DNA of 23,916 nucleotides from an uncultured Oscillospiraceae bacterium (GTDB taxonomy: Bacteria; Bacillota; Clostridia; Oscillospirales; Acutalibacteraceae), in the NCBI GenBank assembly GCA_900545625.1, contig UQZS01000025.1:1-23916 (forward strand), written 5' to 3'. The notes beneath the pieces are model-generated. The model did no database searches. It saw only the letters and a list, made by a program, of their open reading frames with translations, and was not told where the DNA came from. Positions 13,982-23,004 of the stretch are shown piece after piece. A program made the position numbers and the translations under genes. Position 1 is the first letter of the stretch, and every line of letters begins with the position of its first letter.

Positions 13982-15436
13982 TCAGATGCCGTGTGTTTCG
14001 TAAAATGCGGGGATGGCGCGCTTGCGTTCCATAAGCTCAGCAAAGCCCGCAATATATTCATAAGGGTATTTGTAGTTAAATATGCGCAAAATATCCGCGC
14101 CGTGCGGCGCTTTCAGCTTGGTGACCGCGCCCGCGCCCGCGGCGAGCACCGTGTGGCACTCCTCCATCATAAAGATGTTGTAAAGGCATTCGTGCCCCGC
14201 GGTCGTGTAGCCCGTGTTTTCGAGATTCCCGAGCGTTTTCGACTGACGGTACATGTAATACGGGTGGAAGCCCGCAGCCCCTAAAGCCGAGGCGGCGTAA
14301 TGCAGCATCTCGTCGGCAGCCTCGGCACTCGCTTTGTCAAATTGCGTGCCGTTTGCCGTCATGGTGGATGCGCGCTTGAGCGAGAGCGTATGTACCGTGA
14401 TGTTTTCGGGTGCGAGCGCCACGGCGCGGTCTACGGAGTGGCAAAAGGATGCGACGGACTCGTTCGGGAGCCCCGCGATGAGGTCCATATTGATGTCCGC
14501 AAAGCCCGCCGCGCGCGCCGCAAAAAACGCCCGATCGGTCATTTCGGCGGTATGCTGCCGCCCGATGGCGCGCAAAATCTCGTCATTGAAGGTCTGCGGA
14601 TTGATGCTCACACGCGTTACGCCGCCCGCGCGAAGGGTTTGCAGCTTTTCGGGCGTCACGGTGTCGGGGCGTCCCGCCTCCACGGTGTATTCCCGCAGGT
14701 GCGACAGGTCGAACGCCTTTCGCACCGCCGCAAGCAGGGCTTCCAGCTGCTCGGCGGAAAGCGTGGTCGGCGTACCGCCGCCGAAGTAAACGCTTTCGAG
14801 CCGCAGCCCGAGCGCTTTTGCGAGCCGACCGGTTTCTTCGATCTCCTTTGAGAGCAGCCGTACATATTCGGGCACGAGCCGCCGTGCGGACGGGGTGCTG
14901 ACCGCCTGTGAGACAAAGGAGCAATAGCTGCACCTTGTGGGGCAGAAGGGGATGGAGATATACAAGCTGCACGACTCCGGGCGCGAAAGAGAAAGAACCG
15001 CCTGTTCGCGCGCGCCGACTTCTGCCGCGAGCGCCGTTTTTTCGGGTGAGACAAGCAGCGTTTCGGTAAAATACCGTTTTGCACCATCCATACCCCGTTC
15101 GCGTTCGAGCGCGAGAAAGAGCTTGGACGGGCGCACGCCGGTCAAAAGGCCCCATTTCGGCGTGTAGCCGGTGCGCGACTGCAAAACGCGGAACAGCAGC
15201 GTCGCCAGAGAAAGCTCGCCGTCATCCCCACGCGCGGCACGCGCTTCAAGCACCCCGTTTTCATCCGTAAAGCGTACAAAAACCTGCGTATCCGTTGCGG
15301 CCGTCGTTACCACCGCCTGTTCGCCGCGGCCTGCGGCCTCGCCGTGTACGATATGCAGCTTCTCGTTTGGGAAAAAGACACGCAGCAGCTTTTCCGTTTC
15401 ATATTGATAGGGATGGTCGCGGATCTCAAGGATCAT
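13982..15436 (-). CDS. hemZ: HemZ-type radical SAM protein (coproporphyrinogen dehydrogenase family)
   Basis: This 484-residue protein is a radical SAM enzyme of the HemZ/HemN/HemW family. The annotated role is oxygen-independent coproporphyrinogen oxidation, though many relatives act as heme chaperones. Seen: an N-terminal HemZ-specific domain (about 1-155) with WGLLTGVRPSKL near 95-106; the iron-sulfur motif FCPTRCSYC (Cys165, Cys169, Cys172) directly after SLYISIP; YFGGGTPT, the SAM-contact motif; and INMDLIAGLPNE further on. AGAGAVTK and NTGYTTAGHECLYN are typical of the C-terminal part. GGAGG lies eight bases upstream of the ATG, which overlaps the stop of the hydrolase gene by four bases (ATGA), so translation is probably coupled. 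No other heme biosynthesis gene is in the window. Confidence 0.88.
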   Translation of the reverse strand: MILEIRDHPYQYETEKLLRVFFPNEKLHIVHGEAAGRGEQAVVTTAATDTQVFVRFTDENGVLEARAARGDDGELSLATLLFRVLQSRTGYTPKWGLLTGVRPSKLFLALERERGMDGAKRYFTETLLVSPEKTALAAEVGAREQAVLSLSRPESCSLYISIPFCPTRCSYCSFVSQAVSTPSARRLVPEYVRLLSKEIEETGRLAKALGLRLESVYFGGGTPTTLSAEQLEALLAAVRKAFDLSHLREYTVEAGRPDTVTPEKLQTLRAGGVTRVSINPQTFNDEILRAIGRQHTAEMTDRAFFAARAAGFADINMDLIAGLPNESVASFCHSVDRAVALAPENITVHTLSLKRASTMTANGTQFDKASAEAADEMLHYAASALGAAGFHPYYMYRQSKTLGNLENTGYTTAGHECLYNIFMMEECHTVLAAGAGAVTKLKAPHGADILRIFNYKYPYEYIAGFAELMERKRAIPAFYETHGI

Positions 15437-16071
15437 ACGCCCAACCTCCGCATATACCGATTGCGCCGCCGTTCGGCGTCAAGCGTCGTCGCGCGGTTGT
15501 GCCCGGGATACACCGTAAAGTCGCCGTCAAGTCCGCGCAGCCGTAAAAGTGATGCAAGCAGTTCTTCGTAGGACCCGCCCGGGAAATCCGTGCGCCCCGC
15601 CGTCAGGCAAAACAGCGTGTCGCCCGTGAACAGCAGGCGGTTGCCGTAATCTGCAAAGCATACGCCGCCCTTGGTGTGCCCGGGCGTATGCAGGATGCAA
15701 AGCCGGGTCCCGCCGAGCGCAATTTCATCGCCTTCTTCCAAAAGGCGGTCGGGGGTTACGGATGTTTCCTGAATCTCCGCTGCTGCGGCAAGGCTTTTCT
15801 GCGGATCCCGCAGACAGTCCGCGTCCAAAGCATGGATGCAGACCTGTGCGTTCGGGAATGCAGCTTTCAGCGCAGGCACGCCCAAAATGTGGTCGTAGTG
15901 CCCGTGCGTAAGCAGGATATACCGCACATCGCGTGATTTCAGTGCGTCGAGCAGTTCTTTCGGGCAGTCGCCCGCGTCGATGACTGCTGTCTGCTTCGTT
16001 TCGTTGTCTGTCAAAATATAGGTGTTCGCCTGTACGGGGCCGAGCACCATGCGCTCTACCGTAGCCGTCAT
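15433..16071 (-). CDS. Metallo-beta-lactamase fold hydrolase (glyoxalase II-like)
   Basis: This 212-residue hydrolase has the metallo-beta-lactamase fold of the glyoxalase II-like group that hydrolyses thioesters or related small substrates. Seen: THGHYDH (55-61), TPGHTKGG with His132, FTGDTLF with Asp151, and YPGHN with His191; these are the ligands of a two-metal site and all are present. The N-terminus PVQANTYIL is typical of this group. It overlaps dtd upstream and hemZ downstream by four bases each (ATGA), so it is translated in a chain with them. The same order, rel-dtd-MBL-hemZ, occurs in other Clostridia. The physiological substrate is unknown; the chain with dtd gives no direct clue. 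Confidence 0.88.
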   Translation of the reverse strand: MTATVERMVLGPVQANTYILTDNETKQTAVIDAGDCPKELLDALKSRDVRYILLTHGHYDHILGVPALKAAFPNAQVCIHALDADCLRDPQKSLAAAAEIQETSVTPDRLLEEGDEIALGGTRLCILHTPGHTKGGVCFADYGNRLLFTGDTLFCLTAGRTDFPGGSYEELLASLLRLRGLDGDFTVYPGHNRATTLDAERRRNRYMRRLGV

Positions 16072-16532
16072 ATCGTCTTTCCTTTCCAGATCGCTGTGTC
16101 ATAGAGTATCGTCACAGGCCCGTCGTTTAAAAGCGTAACGTCCATGTGCGCGCCGAACACGCCCTTTTCCACGCGCCGCACACCGTTTTCCGAAAGGGCG
16201 GCGCAATACGCTTCGTACAGCGGGTTTGCCGTTTCGGGCGGCGCCGCGCCGATGAAGGAGGGACGGTTGCCCTTTTTGACATCCGCGCACAGTGTGAACT
16301 GTGATACGGCAAGCACCGACCCGCCGATGTCCGTAACGGACAGGTTCATTTTATCCTGCTCGTCCGTAAAAATACGCAGGGCGGCGGTTTTGCGCGCCAG
16401 CAGCTGTGCCTCTTCTTCGGTGTCGCCGTGTTCCACGCCGACAAGCACCAAAAGCCCTTGCCCGATCTTGCCGACACATGCGCCGTCCACCTCGACGCGC
16501 GCCGATCTTACTCGTTGAATGACTGCTTTCAT
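16068..16532 (-). CDS. dtd: D-aminoacyl-tRNA deacylase
   Basis: This 154-residue enzyme removes D-amino acids wrongly attached to tRNA and also clears glycine from tRNA-Ala, protecting translation. Seen: the N-terminal MKAVIQRV and VEVDG, the catalytic motif SQFTL (77-81), the NRPSF segment (89-93), and the C-terminal NDGPVT (136-141) with the cross-subunit Gly-Pro motif that excludes L-amino acids. The length matches the family. It lies six bases after rel and overlaps the hydrolase gene by four bases. The rel-dtd pair is also found in Bacillus. Confidence 0.96.
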   Translation of the reverse strand: MKAVIQRVRSARVEVDGACVGKIGQGLLVLVGVEHGDTEEEAQLLARKTAALRIFTDEQDKMNLSVTDIGGSVLAVSQFTLCADVKKGNRPSFIGAAPPETANPLYEAYCAALSENGVRRVEKGVFGAHMDVTLLNDGPVTILYDTAIWKGKTI

Positions 16533-16537
16533 ATACC

Positions 16538-18751
16538 TTACCTTTCCACGCTCAAAACGCCGTCCACCTTTTCAATGCGGGCGATCACGTTTTTCAAATG
16601 CTCCACGTTGCTGACCGTCACGGTCATATAAATGGTGCTTCTGCCGTCCTTTGCATCACGTGAGAAAATCTCATTGATGTTCACGCGCATGTTCGCAAGC
16701 TGCATGGAAACATCCGCCATGAGACCGATACGCGAAAGCGCCGTGATTTGCAGCGACGCCTGGAATTCCTTTTTGACGTCCCGGTTCCATGTCACCCTGA
16801 CCCAGCGTTCGGGCTCAGGGCTCGCGGCAATGTCGTGCGGGACGTTGGGACAGTCGCGCTTGTGGACGGAAATACCGTGCCCGCGCGTGATAAACCCGAT
16901 GATGTCGTCGCCGGGCAGGGGATTGCAGCAGCGCGAGAATTTGATGAGCACGTTGTCCACGCCCTCTACGGTCACGCCGTCTTTGCTGCTGCGTTTCGGC
17001 TCGCGCACGGCGGATGACGGCGCCTGCTCCTCGTGCGGGCGGTAGTTTTTGTTGTATTCCTCCTTGATATAGGGCATCAGCCGCTGTACGGAAATGCCGC
17101 CGAAGCCGATCGCGGCATAAAAATCATCCAGATTGTCGAATCGCTGGCGCGTTGCGAGATTTTGGATGAATTTGTCGTAATCCTCGTCGGAAAGGCGGAT
17201 GAAGTTGCGGCGGAACTCGCGCTCGATCTCCGCCTTGCCCTCGGCGATGTTTTCGTCACGCTTCTCGTTCTTGAACCAGGAGCGGATCTTGTTGCGCGCG
17301 GAGCTGGTCTTGACGATGTTCAGCCAGTCGCGCGAAGGGCCTTTGCCCGGCTGGGAGGAGGTGAGCACCTCCACGATCTCGCCGGTCTTGACCTGATAGT
17401 CGATGGGCACGATGCGCCCGTCCACCTTCGCGCCGACCATCTTGTTGCCGACGGCGGTGTGGATGGCATAGGCGAAGTCGATCGCCGTTGCGCCGCTGGG
17501 CAGGGTGATCACGTCGCCGCGCGGGGTGAAAACGAACACATCTTCGGGCACAAGGTCGCTTTTGATGGCGCGCACGATCTCCTGTACGTCGCCGGATTCC
17601 TTCTGATCCTCCAGCATCTGGCGGATCCATGCAAGCCGCTGATCAAGGCTGGTTTTGCCGCCCTTCATCCCCAGCTTGTATTTCCAGTGTGCTGCGATAC
17701 CGTATTCGGCAGTGCGGTGCATTTCCCAGGTGCGGATCTGCACCTCGAACGGCACGCCGTCTTTGCCGAGCACGGTCGTGTGCAGGGACTGGTACATGTT
17801 CGGCTTGGGGTTCGCGATATAATCCTTGAACCGTCCGGGCATGGGGCGGAACATATCGTGGATAACGCCCAGGCAGTTGTAGCAGTCGATGACCGTATCC
17901 ACGATGATGCGGATGGCGAAGATGTCATAGATCTGGTCGAAGTTCTTGTTCTGCATATACATTTTGCGGTATATGCCGTGCACGCTTTTCACGCGCCCGT
18001 CGATCTTCGGATCGTGGACGACCGAGGCAATGCGCTCGCGCACCTTTTCCTTGGTCTCCTCCAAAAAGCCGAGCCGCTCGCGGCGCAGCGCGTCAAGGGA
18101 TTTTTCAATATCGGCATAGGCGATGGGGTCGAGAAAGCGGATCGCCAGATCCTCAAGCTCCTCCTTGGCAGGGCGGATGCCGAGCCGGTGTGCAATGGGC
18201 GCGTAGATCTCAAGCGTCTCGAGCGCGATGTCGCGGCGCTTCTGCGGCGCCATAAAATCGAGCGTGCGCATATTGTGCAGACGGTCCGCGAGCTTGATGA
18301 TGATGACGCGGATGTCCTTATACATCGCCAGCAGCATTTTGCGGATGTTTTCCGCCTGAAATTCCTCTTTGGTGGCAAGCGGCACCTTGCCGAGCTTAGT
18401 CACGCCGTCCACGAGCTCGGCAACTTCGTCGCCGAACTGTGCGCGAAGCTGCTCAAGCGTGACGTCCGTATCTTCTACCGTGTCGTGCAGCAGCGCCGCC
18501 TCAATGGAGGGCGCGTCCATACCAAGGTCCACAAGGATGTTTGCTACGGCGATCGGATGAATGATATACGGCTGCCCGGAAAAGCGCAGCTGCGCGCTGT
18601 GCATCTCTTCGGCGAGCGCGTATGCTTTATCGATCTCAGCGATCTCTTTCGCTGAAAACGATGTGTCATCCCGCAGGCGGTCTCTCAGCTGTGCATACTG
18701 TTCGCGCGGGGTCAGCTCTTTTTCGTTTTCGTTCCGTTTTTGTTCCGCCAT
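16538..18751 (-). CDS. rel: Bifunctional (p)ppGpp synthetase/hydrolase Rel
   Basis: This 737-residue stringent-response enzyme makes and destroys (p)ppGpp in response to uncharged tRNA on the ribosome. Seen: an intact hydrolase HD domain with His65, HD (89-90) and ED (93-94), and RLHNMRTL (157-164); a synthetase domain with YDIFAIRII (275-283), RFKD (307-310) and YQSLHTTV (320-327); a TGS domain at about 404-463; the zinc-finger-like CCNPLPGD (608-615); and a C-terminal ACT domain at about 665-735. RFKD is the RXKD form typical of bifunctional Rel, in contrast to the EXDD form of synthetase-only RelA. AAGGAG lies nine bases upstream of the ATG. It is 20 bases after recJ, with dtd following, the common Firmicutes order without apt. 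Confidence 0.96.
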   Translation of the reverse strand: MAEQKRNENEKELTPREQYAQLRDRLRDDTSFSAKEIAEIDKAYALAEEMHSAQLRFSGQPYIIHPIAVANILVDLGMDAPSIEAALLHDTVEDTDVTLEQLRAQFGDEVAELVDGVTKLGKVPLATKEEFQAENIRKMLLAMYKDIRVIIIKLADRLHNMRTLDFMAPQKRRDIALETLEIYAPIAHRLGIRPAKEELEDLAIRFLDPIAYADIEKSLDALRRERLGFLEETKEKVRERIASVVHDPKIDGRVKSVHGIYRKMYMQNKNFDQIYDIFAIRIIVDTVIDCYNCLGVIHDMFRPMPGRFKDYIANPKPNMYQSLHTTVLGKDGVPFEVQIRTWEMHRTAEYGIAAHWKYKLGMKGGKTSLDQRLAWIRQMLEDQKESGDVQEIVRAIKSDLVPEDVFVFTPRGDVITLPSGATAIDFAYAIHTAVGNKMVGAKVDGRIVPIDYQVKTGEIVEVLTSSQPGKGPSRDWLNIVKTSSARNKIRSWFKNEKRDENIAEGKAEIEREFRRNFIRLSDEDYDKFIQNLATRQRFDNLDDFYAAIGFGGISVQRLMPYIKEEYNKNYRPHEEQAPSSAVREPKRSSKDGVTVEGVDNVLIKFSRCCNPLPGDDIIGFITRGHGISVHKRDCPNVPHDIAASPEPERWVRVTWNRDVKKEFQASLQITALSRIGLMADVSMQLANMRVNINEIFSRDAKDGRSTIYMTVTVSNVEHLKNVIARIEKVDGVLSVER

Positions 18752-18771
18752 GCTTTCACGCTCCTTTTTGG

Positions 18772-20784
18772 CTAAGACAGGGCTTTGAGTATCTCCGAGG
18801 CAGCAAGATCCGCCTTGGCATGCACACAGGTGTAAGCATCACCCTGCTTTTCAAACAGCTTCAATTCACACAGCACGTCAAAGGCAACGCACACGCGCGC
18901 CGCAAGGCGTTCCGGGCAGCCGCTGCGCTTGCAGAACACCTCGGTGTCAAACGCCCAGGGGCTGTGGTCGCGCACGAATTGGTAGACGTCCAATAAAAAC
19001 TCCCTTGACGGCTTCAAATAAGCACGCTCCTGATCGGTCATACGGTCACCAAAGCGGTAGCGCTCGTAAAGCCGCAGGCTTTTCAAATAGTTTTCCTCAT
19101 CCGGGCGCGAAAATCGCAGGTCTCGGATACGCACCGCCGCGCTCGTCTCGCCGCGAAAAGTGTTGCGTTCGATCTGCACGGCAAGATCCAAAAGGTCACC
19201 CGGCTGATAGGGGAACTGTGCGAGCGAGACAGAAAACAACATGGCTTTAAGCTCCGTATGCCCTTTTTCAAACGTCAGACGCAGGTGCCTTCCTTCTCCG
19301 ACGGGCTTTGCCGCCGTAAGCGTCATGCCGTACAGCCCGAACAGCGGCGCGGGATTGCCGCTGCCGCAAGGCTCAAGCGCCTCCAGTGCGTCTAAAAGCG
19401 GCAGGCCGATGTAAGCCGGGTTGAGCTTGCAGTCGAGTGTGAGCGTCGGAAACGGCAGATGCGTAGTTTTTGCATATTCGTCCAAAGCCGTGCGCAGGGC
19501 GGGTATGTCATCGGTTCGAAGTCCTAAGCCTGCCGCGCCGGAATGCCCGCCGAAATGCGTAAGCGTATGGCGCGCAAAAGCCAGGGCATCATAAATCGAA
19601 AAACCTTCTATGCTGCGGCACGAGCCTTTTCCCGTTTTGCCGTCTATGGAAATGACGACAGCGGGCTTGCCGTAGCGGGTGACGAGCCGCGCTGCGACGA
19701 TGCCTACCACGCCGGGATGCCAGCCTTCGCCGGCAACGACCAGGATGCTTGCGTAACGAATGGCGGGATCAGATTCGATCTGCGCGACCGCCTCGGCGCA
19801 AACTTCTGCCTCAACCGCTTGCCGTTCGCGGTTGCATGCATCGATGCGCTGCGCGAGCGCATCTGCCTGCCCGGCGTCATCACAAAGCAGCAGCTGCAGT
19901 GCGGGTTCGGCGGAACCCATGCGCCCGGCTGCGTTGATGCGCGGCGCGAGGGTATATACGACGGAAGAGGCATTCATGTGCTTTCCTGCGCAGCCTGCCG
20001 CCGCCATTAACGCGGCAAGACCGACACGCGGCGTACGGTTGAGCTTCCCGAGCCCCGCGCACACGAGCGCGCGGTTCTCCCCGCGCAGCGGGACAACGTC
20101 CGCAAGGGTGCCGAGCGCGATCAGGTCGGCGTATCGCCCCAGCACGCTTTCCGGGTCGCCTTCGATGGCGGCGGCAAGTTTAAAAGCAACGCCTACGCCC
20201 GCGTTGTCCTTGAATTCCGAAGGGCAGTCCGTACGATGCGGATCTACCACGGCAACGGCGTCGGGCAGCACTTCGCCCGGACGGTGGTGGTCGGTGACGA
20301 CCAGATCTATACCGAGCTCTTTCGCACGCGCCGCCGCGTCGAGCGCAGCAATGCCGTTGTCTACCGTTACAATCAGCCGCACGCCACTGTCAAAAAGCCG
20401 CTCGACCGCTTCGGGGGAGAGCCCATAGCCGTCGCGTATGCGATCGGGCAGGATGCAGACAACGTTTGCACCGCGCTCGCGCAGATACAGGTATAAAAGC
20501 GCCGCAGCGGTCACACCGTCCGCATCGTAGTCGCCGAACACCGCGATCTTTTCGAATCCCTCAATCGCCTGTTCCACGCGTTCGGCGGCAGCTTCCATAT
20601 CGATCAGCTCAAATGGGTCGGAAAGCATCGCGTCCGGGTGCAGAAAGTCATAGATCTGCTCGTCGTCCGAAAAACCGCGCGAATAAAGCAGCAGCGACAA
20701 AAACGGGTCGATCTCGCAGCTTTCCGCAAGCGTTGCCGCCGCTTCCTTGTCGCTTTGCGCGAGTTTCCATAGCTTTCGGCTCAT
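18772..20784 (-). CDS. recJ: Single-stranded-DNA-specific 5'-3' exonuclease RecJ
   Basis: RecJ degrades single-stranded DNA from 5' ends in recombination and mismatch repair. The 670 residues hold a DHH phosphoesterase core. Seen: motif I FGDYDADGVT (83-92), motif II VDNGI (141-145), motif III VTDHH (163-167), later VDPHRTD, then VVAGEGWHPGVVGIVAARL and the DHHA1 motif GGHSGAAGLG, followed by the OB-fold region and a C-terminal extension. Manganese ligands appear complete. The start is placed at 20784 because AAAGGAG lies seven bases upstream; an in-frame ATG at 20814 lacks a site and is close to the promoter. It heads the operon recJ-rel-dtd-MBL-hemZ-kinase, from the promoter at 20828-20856. 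Confidence 0.95.
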   Translation of the reverse strand: MSRKLWKLAQSDKEAAATLAESCEIDPFLSLLLYSRGFSDDEQIYDFLHPDAMLSDPFELIDMEAAAERVEQAIEGFEKIAVFGDYDADGVTAAALLYLYLRERGANVVCILPDRIRDGYGLSPEAVERLFDSGVRLIVTVDNGIAALDAAARAKELGIDLVVTDHHRPGEVLPDAVAVVDPHRTDCPSEFKDNAGVGVAFKLAAAIEGDPESVLGRYADLIALGTLADVVPLRGENRALVCAGLGKLNRTPRVGLAALMAAAGCAGKHMNASSVVYTLAPRINAAGRMGSAEPALQLLLCDDAGQADALAQRIDACNRERQAVEAEVCAEAVAQIESDPAIRYASILVVAGEGWHPGVVGIVAARLVTRYGKPAVVISIDGKTGKGSCRSIEGFSIYDALAFARHTLTHFGGHSGAAGLGLRTDDIPALRTALDEYAKTTHLPFPTLTLDCKLNPAYIGLPLLDALEALEPCGSGNPAPLFGLYGMTLTAAKPVGEGRHLRLTFEKGHTELKAMLFSVSLAQFPYQPGDLLDLAVQIERNTFRGETSAAVRIRDLRFSRPDEENYLKSLRLYERYRFGDRMTDQERAYLKPSREFLLDVYQFVRDHSPWAFDTEVFCKRSGCPERLAARVCVAFDVLCELKLFEKQGDAYTCVHAKADLAASEILKALS

Positions 20785-20827
20785 GCGGACGCTCCTTTCC
20801 GTATGCTTCTGCAATTCTAATTGATAT

Positions 20828-20856
20828 AGTTTACCATTTTTTTATGACGCTTTCAA
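20828..20856 (-). promoter_or_regulatory. Sigma-A-type promoter for the recJ-rel operon
   Basis: On the minus strand TTGAAA (20856-20851), a 17-base spacer and TAAACT (20833-20828), 43 bases before the recJ start at 20784. Confidence 0.65.
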
Positions 20857-20907
20857 CCGGAAAACGCGGATTTTCAGGACTTTTGCGCTTTTCTTTCCGA
20901 CGATTTG

Positions 20908-20936
20908 TTGACAACCGTTTAAGAAAAGAGTAAACT
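20908..20936 (+). promoter_or_regulatory. Sigma-A promoter for the nucleotide-sugar dehydratase gene
   Basis: TTGACA (20908-20913), a 17-base spacer and TAAACT (20931-20936). It is divergent from the recJ promoter, with 51 bases between the two -35 elements. The leader to the TTG start is about 90 bases. Confidence 0.7.
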
Positions 20937-20948
20937 TATAGAAACTGC

Positions 20949-20973
20949 ATTTTCGATGCTTCTGTACGAAAAT
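20949..20973. promoter_or_regulatory. Inverted repeat just after the transcript start
   Basis: ATTTTCG (20949-20955) and CGAAAAT (20967-20973) form a 7-bp inverted repeat with an 11-base gap, about six bases after the predicted transcript start. It may be an operator or a leader hairpin; function is not shown. Confidence 0.3.
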
Positions 20974-21033
20974 ATCAAAGTCGTTTGAGACGGCAGGATC
21001 GGTCGTTTTAAATGAAAAGCAGGGGGAAATGTT

Positions 21034-22974
21034 TTGGCTGCAAAGTCTTTGTTGAAGCCGAAAAAAAAGGTAGGGAAAAAACTGGTCGCACAGTTGGCGC
21101 TGGATTTTCTGTGTGCCAACCTGTTGTATTTTTTGATGGTAGTTCTGTACTGGAACTTCCGCATGGATATGGAGCTGGCGACTCGGCTTTGTCTGCGCAT
21201 CCCGTATGTCACACTCTTTTATATCGGCTTTAATTTTGTGTTCCGCACTTACAGCACGCTTTGGAAATACGCCGGGCTTTACGACATGGTGCGCTTCGGG
21301 CTTTCCGGGATTTGCGCAACGGGATGCGTATTTGTCTGCGATTATGTCGGCATGAAGATCTGCCGGGAGCTCATGGCGCTCGGGTACCTTACGAAAGACC
21401 AGTTGTATTTCAATGTCCTGCCGACTTCTGTGTATATAGATGTCGCTATCTTTTTTGTCGCCTTCGGGCTATTCGCGCGCATGGCGTATCGGCTGTTCCA
21501 TATGTTTTCGACGGAAAGCCGCCGCTATCAAAGCAAAAAAGACAAAAACGCCAAGTCCTCCGAAAAGAAGATCCTGATCGTCGGTGCGGGGCACGTCGGC
21601 AGCGCGCTGATCTCGGAACTGCAAATGACAGGCTACCGCCTGGGCTTCCCTGTGGCGATTCTGGACGATGATCCGAAAAAGATCGGGCAGTCCATTCTGC
21701 GCACGCCGGTCGTCGGCAACTGCGACAGCGTGGAAGCGGCGGTCAAAAAATATCATATCGACCAGATCTATTTCTGCATCACGGAAATCGACGACACGCG
21801 CAAGCGTGAGCTTTTGGAAAAGATGGTGGAGACGGGCTGTATCGTCAAAATGGCTGCGGATCATACCGAAGTCGGTACGGGCAAGAAGTCGGCGCTCAAA
21901 GAAGCGCGGCAGGTGGACATCCTCGACCTGCTTTCCCGGCCTCCCGTAGAGCTTAATCATGACGTCTGCCGCTATCTGACGGATGAAGTCGTGCTTGTGA
22001 CGGGCGGCGGCGGATCGATCGGTTCGGAGCTTTGCCGCCAGATCGCGCGGTATAACCCGAGCAAGATCGTCATTTTCGACATTTACGAAAACAACGCCTA
22101 TTCTTTGAAGAATTCTTTAGACCGGCAATATTTCGGTACGCCGCAGATCGAGATCCGCATCGGCTCGGTGCGCGAGGAGCAGCGGCTGCGCGAGGTGTTT
22201 GAGGAGTTCCATCCCTCCAGCGTGTTCCACGCTGCGGCGCACAAGCATGTGCCGCTTATGGAGGACAGCCCCTTTGAGGCGATCAAAAACAATATCCTCG
22301 GCACTTATAATACCGCAAAGGTCGCCGACGAATTCGGCGTTCGTAATTTTGTGCTGCTTTCCACCGACAAGGCGGTCAATCCCACAAACGTTATGGGCGC
22401 GACCAAGCGTTGCTGTGAGCTGGTGGTGCAGCACTTCTCCAAAATTTCCAAGACTAAGTTTACTGCTGTGCGTTTCGGCAACGTGCTCGGCTCGAACGGC
22501 AGCGTGATCCCGCTGTTCAAAGAACAGCTTGAGCACGGCGGGCCGCTGACGGTCACACACCCCGATATTACGAGGTACTTTATGACCATCCCCGAGGCCG
22601 CGCAGCTCGTTGTCCAAGCGGGCGGTCTTGCAAAAGGCGGCGAGATCTTCGTGCTTGATATGGGCGAGCCCGTCAAGATCGTTTCGCTTGCCGAAAAGCT
22701 TATCAAGCTGTCGGGATACGAGCCATATGTAGATATTGACATTCAGTTTACGGGGCTTCGCCCGGGGGAGAAGCTGTATGAAGAGCTGATATTGCCGTCA
22801 GAGCGCGAGGGCATGCACAAAACGGAAAACGACAAGATTTTTGTCACGGCACCCTACGATTTCGACGAAGACAGCTTAATGCAGCATATCAAGCAGATCC
22901 ACGACCTGTTACCGGAGGATTCCCGCAAGTTCTTAAAAGAGCTTGTTCCGAATTATAAATACGACAAGGCGTAA
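21034..22974 (+). CDS. Membrane-anchored nucleotide-sugar 4,6-dehydratase (CapD/PglF type)
   Basis: This 646-residue protein belongs to the CapD/WbpM/PglF family, which converts UDP-GlcNAc to a 4-keto-6-deoxy sugar, the first step to sugars such as bacillosamine or QuiNAc used in capsules and glycans. Seen: about four membrane helices in residues 16-155; a first Rossmann domain with GAGHVGS (184-190); the catalytic second Rossmann domain with TGGGGSIGS (323-331), AAAHKHVPLME (400-410), STDKAVNP (443-450) and MGATK (454-458). Met454 and Lys458 fit the altered Ser-Met-Lys catalytic set of this family. LRPGEKLYEEL follows. The start is TTG at 21034 with AGGGGG seven bases upstream; the ATG at 21029 is out of frame. 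No glycan gene cluster adjoins it in the window. Confidence 0.92.
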   Translation: MAAKSLLKPKKKVGKKLVAQLALDFLCANLLYFLMVVLYWNFRMDMELATRLCLRIPYVTLFYIGFNFVFRTYSTLWKYAGLYDMVRFGLSGICATGCVFVCDYVGMKICRELMALGYLTKDQLYFNVLPTSVYIDVAIFFVAFGLFARMAYRLFHMFSTESRRYQSKKDKNAKSSEKKILIVGAGHVGSALISELQMTGYRLGFPVAILDDDPKKIGQSILRTPVVGNCDSVEAAVKKYHIDQIYFCITEIDDTRKRELLEKMVETGCIVKMAADHTEVGTGKKSALKEARQVDILDLLSRPPVELNHDVCRYLTDEVVLVTGGGGSIGSELCRQIARYNPSKIVIFDIYENNAYSLKNSLDRQYFGTPQIEIRIGSVREEQRLREVFEEFHPSSVFHAAAHKHVPLMEDSPFEAIKNNILGTYNTAKVADEFGVRNFVLLSTDKAVNPTNVMGATKRCCELVVQHFSKISKTKFTAVRFGNVLGSNGSVIPLFKEQLEHGGPLTVTHPDITRYFMTIPEAAQLVVQAGGLAKGGEIFVLDMGEPVKIVSLAEKLIKLSGYEPYVDIDIQFTGLRPGEKLYEELILPSEREGMHKTENDKIFVTAPYDFDEDSLMQHIKQIHDLLPEDSRKFLKELVPNYKYDKA

Positions 22975-23004
22975 CGCCCTGTTAAAAACTTGGAGATGTT
23001 TTTC

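Noticed and set aside
17033..18655. A 540-residue open frame on the plus strand across rel
   Set aside because: It lies antisense to the clearly coding rel gene, shows the low-complexity His/Asp/Val/Ala-rich composition of a GC-rich shadow frame, and has no domain or ribosome binding site.
22975..23004. Riboswitch, T-box or terminator before ilvE
   Set aside because: The gap is only 30 bases, with a tiny GGCG/CGCC hairpin over the stop codon and no T-run.
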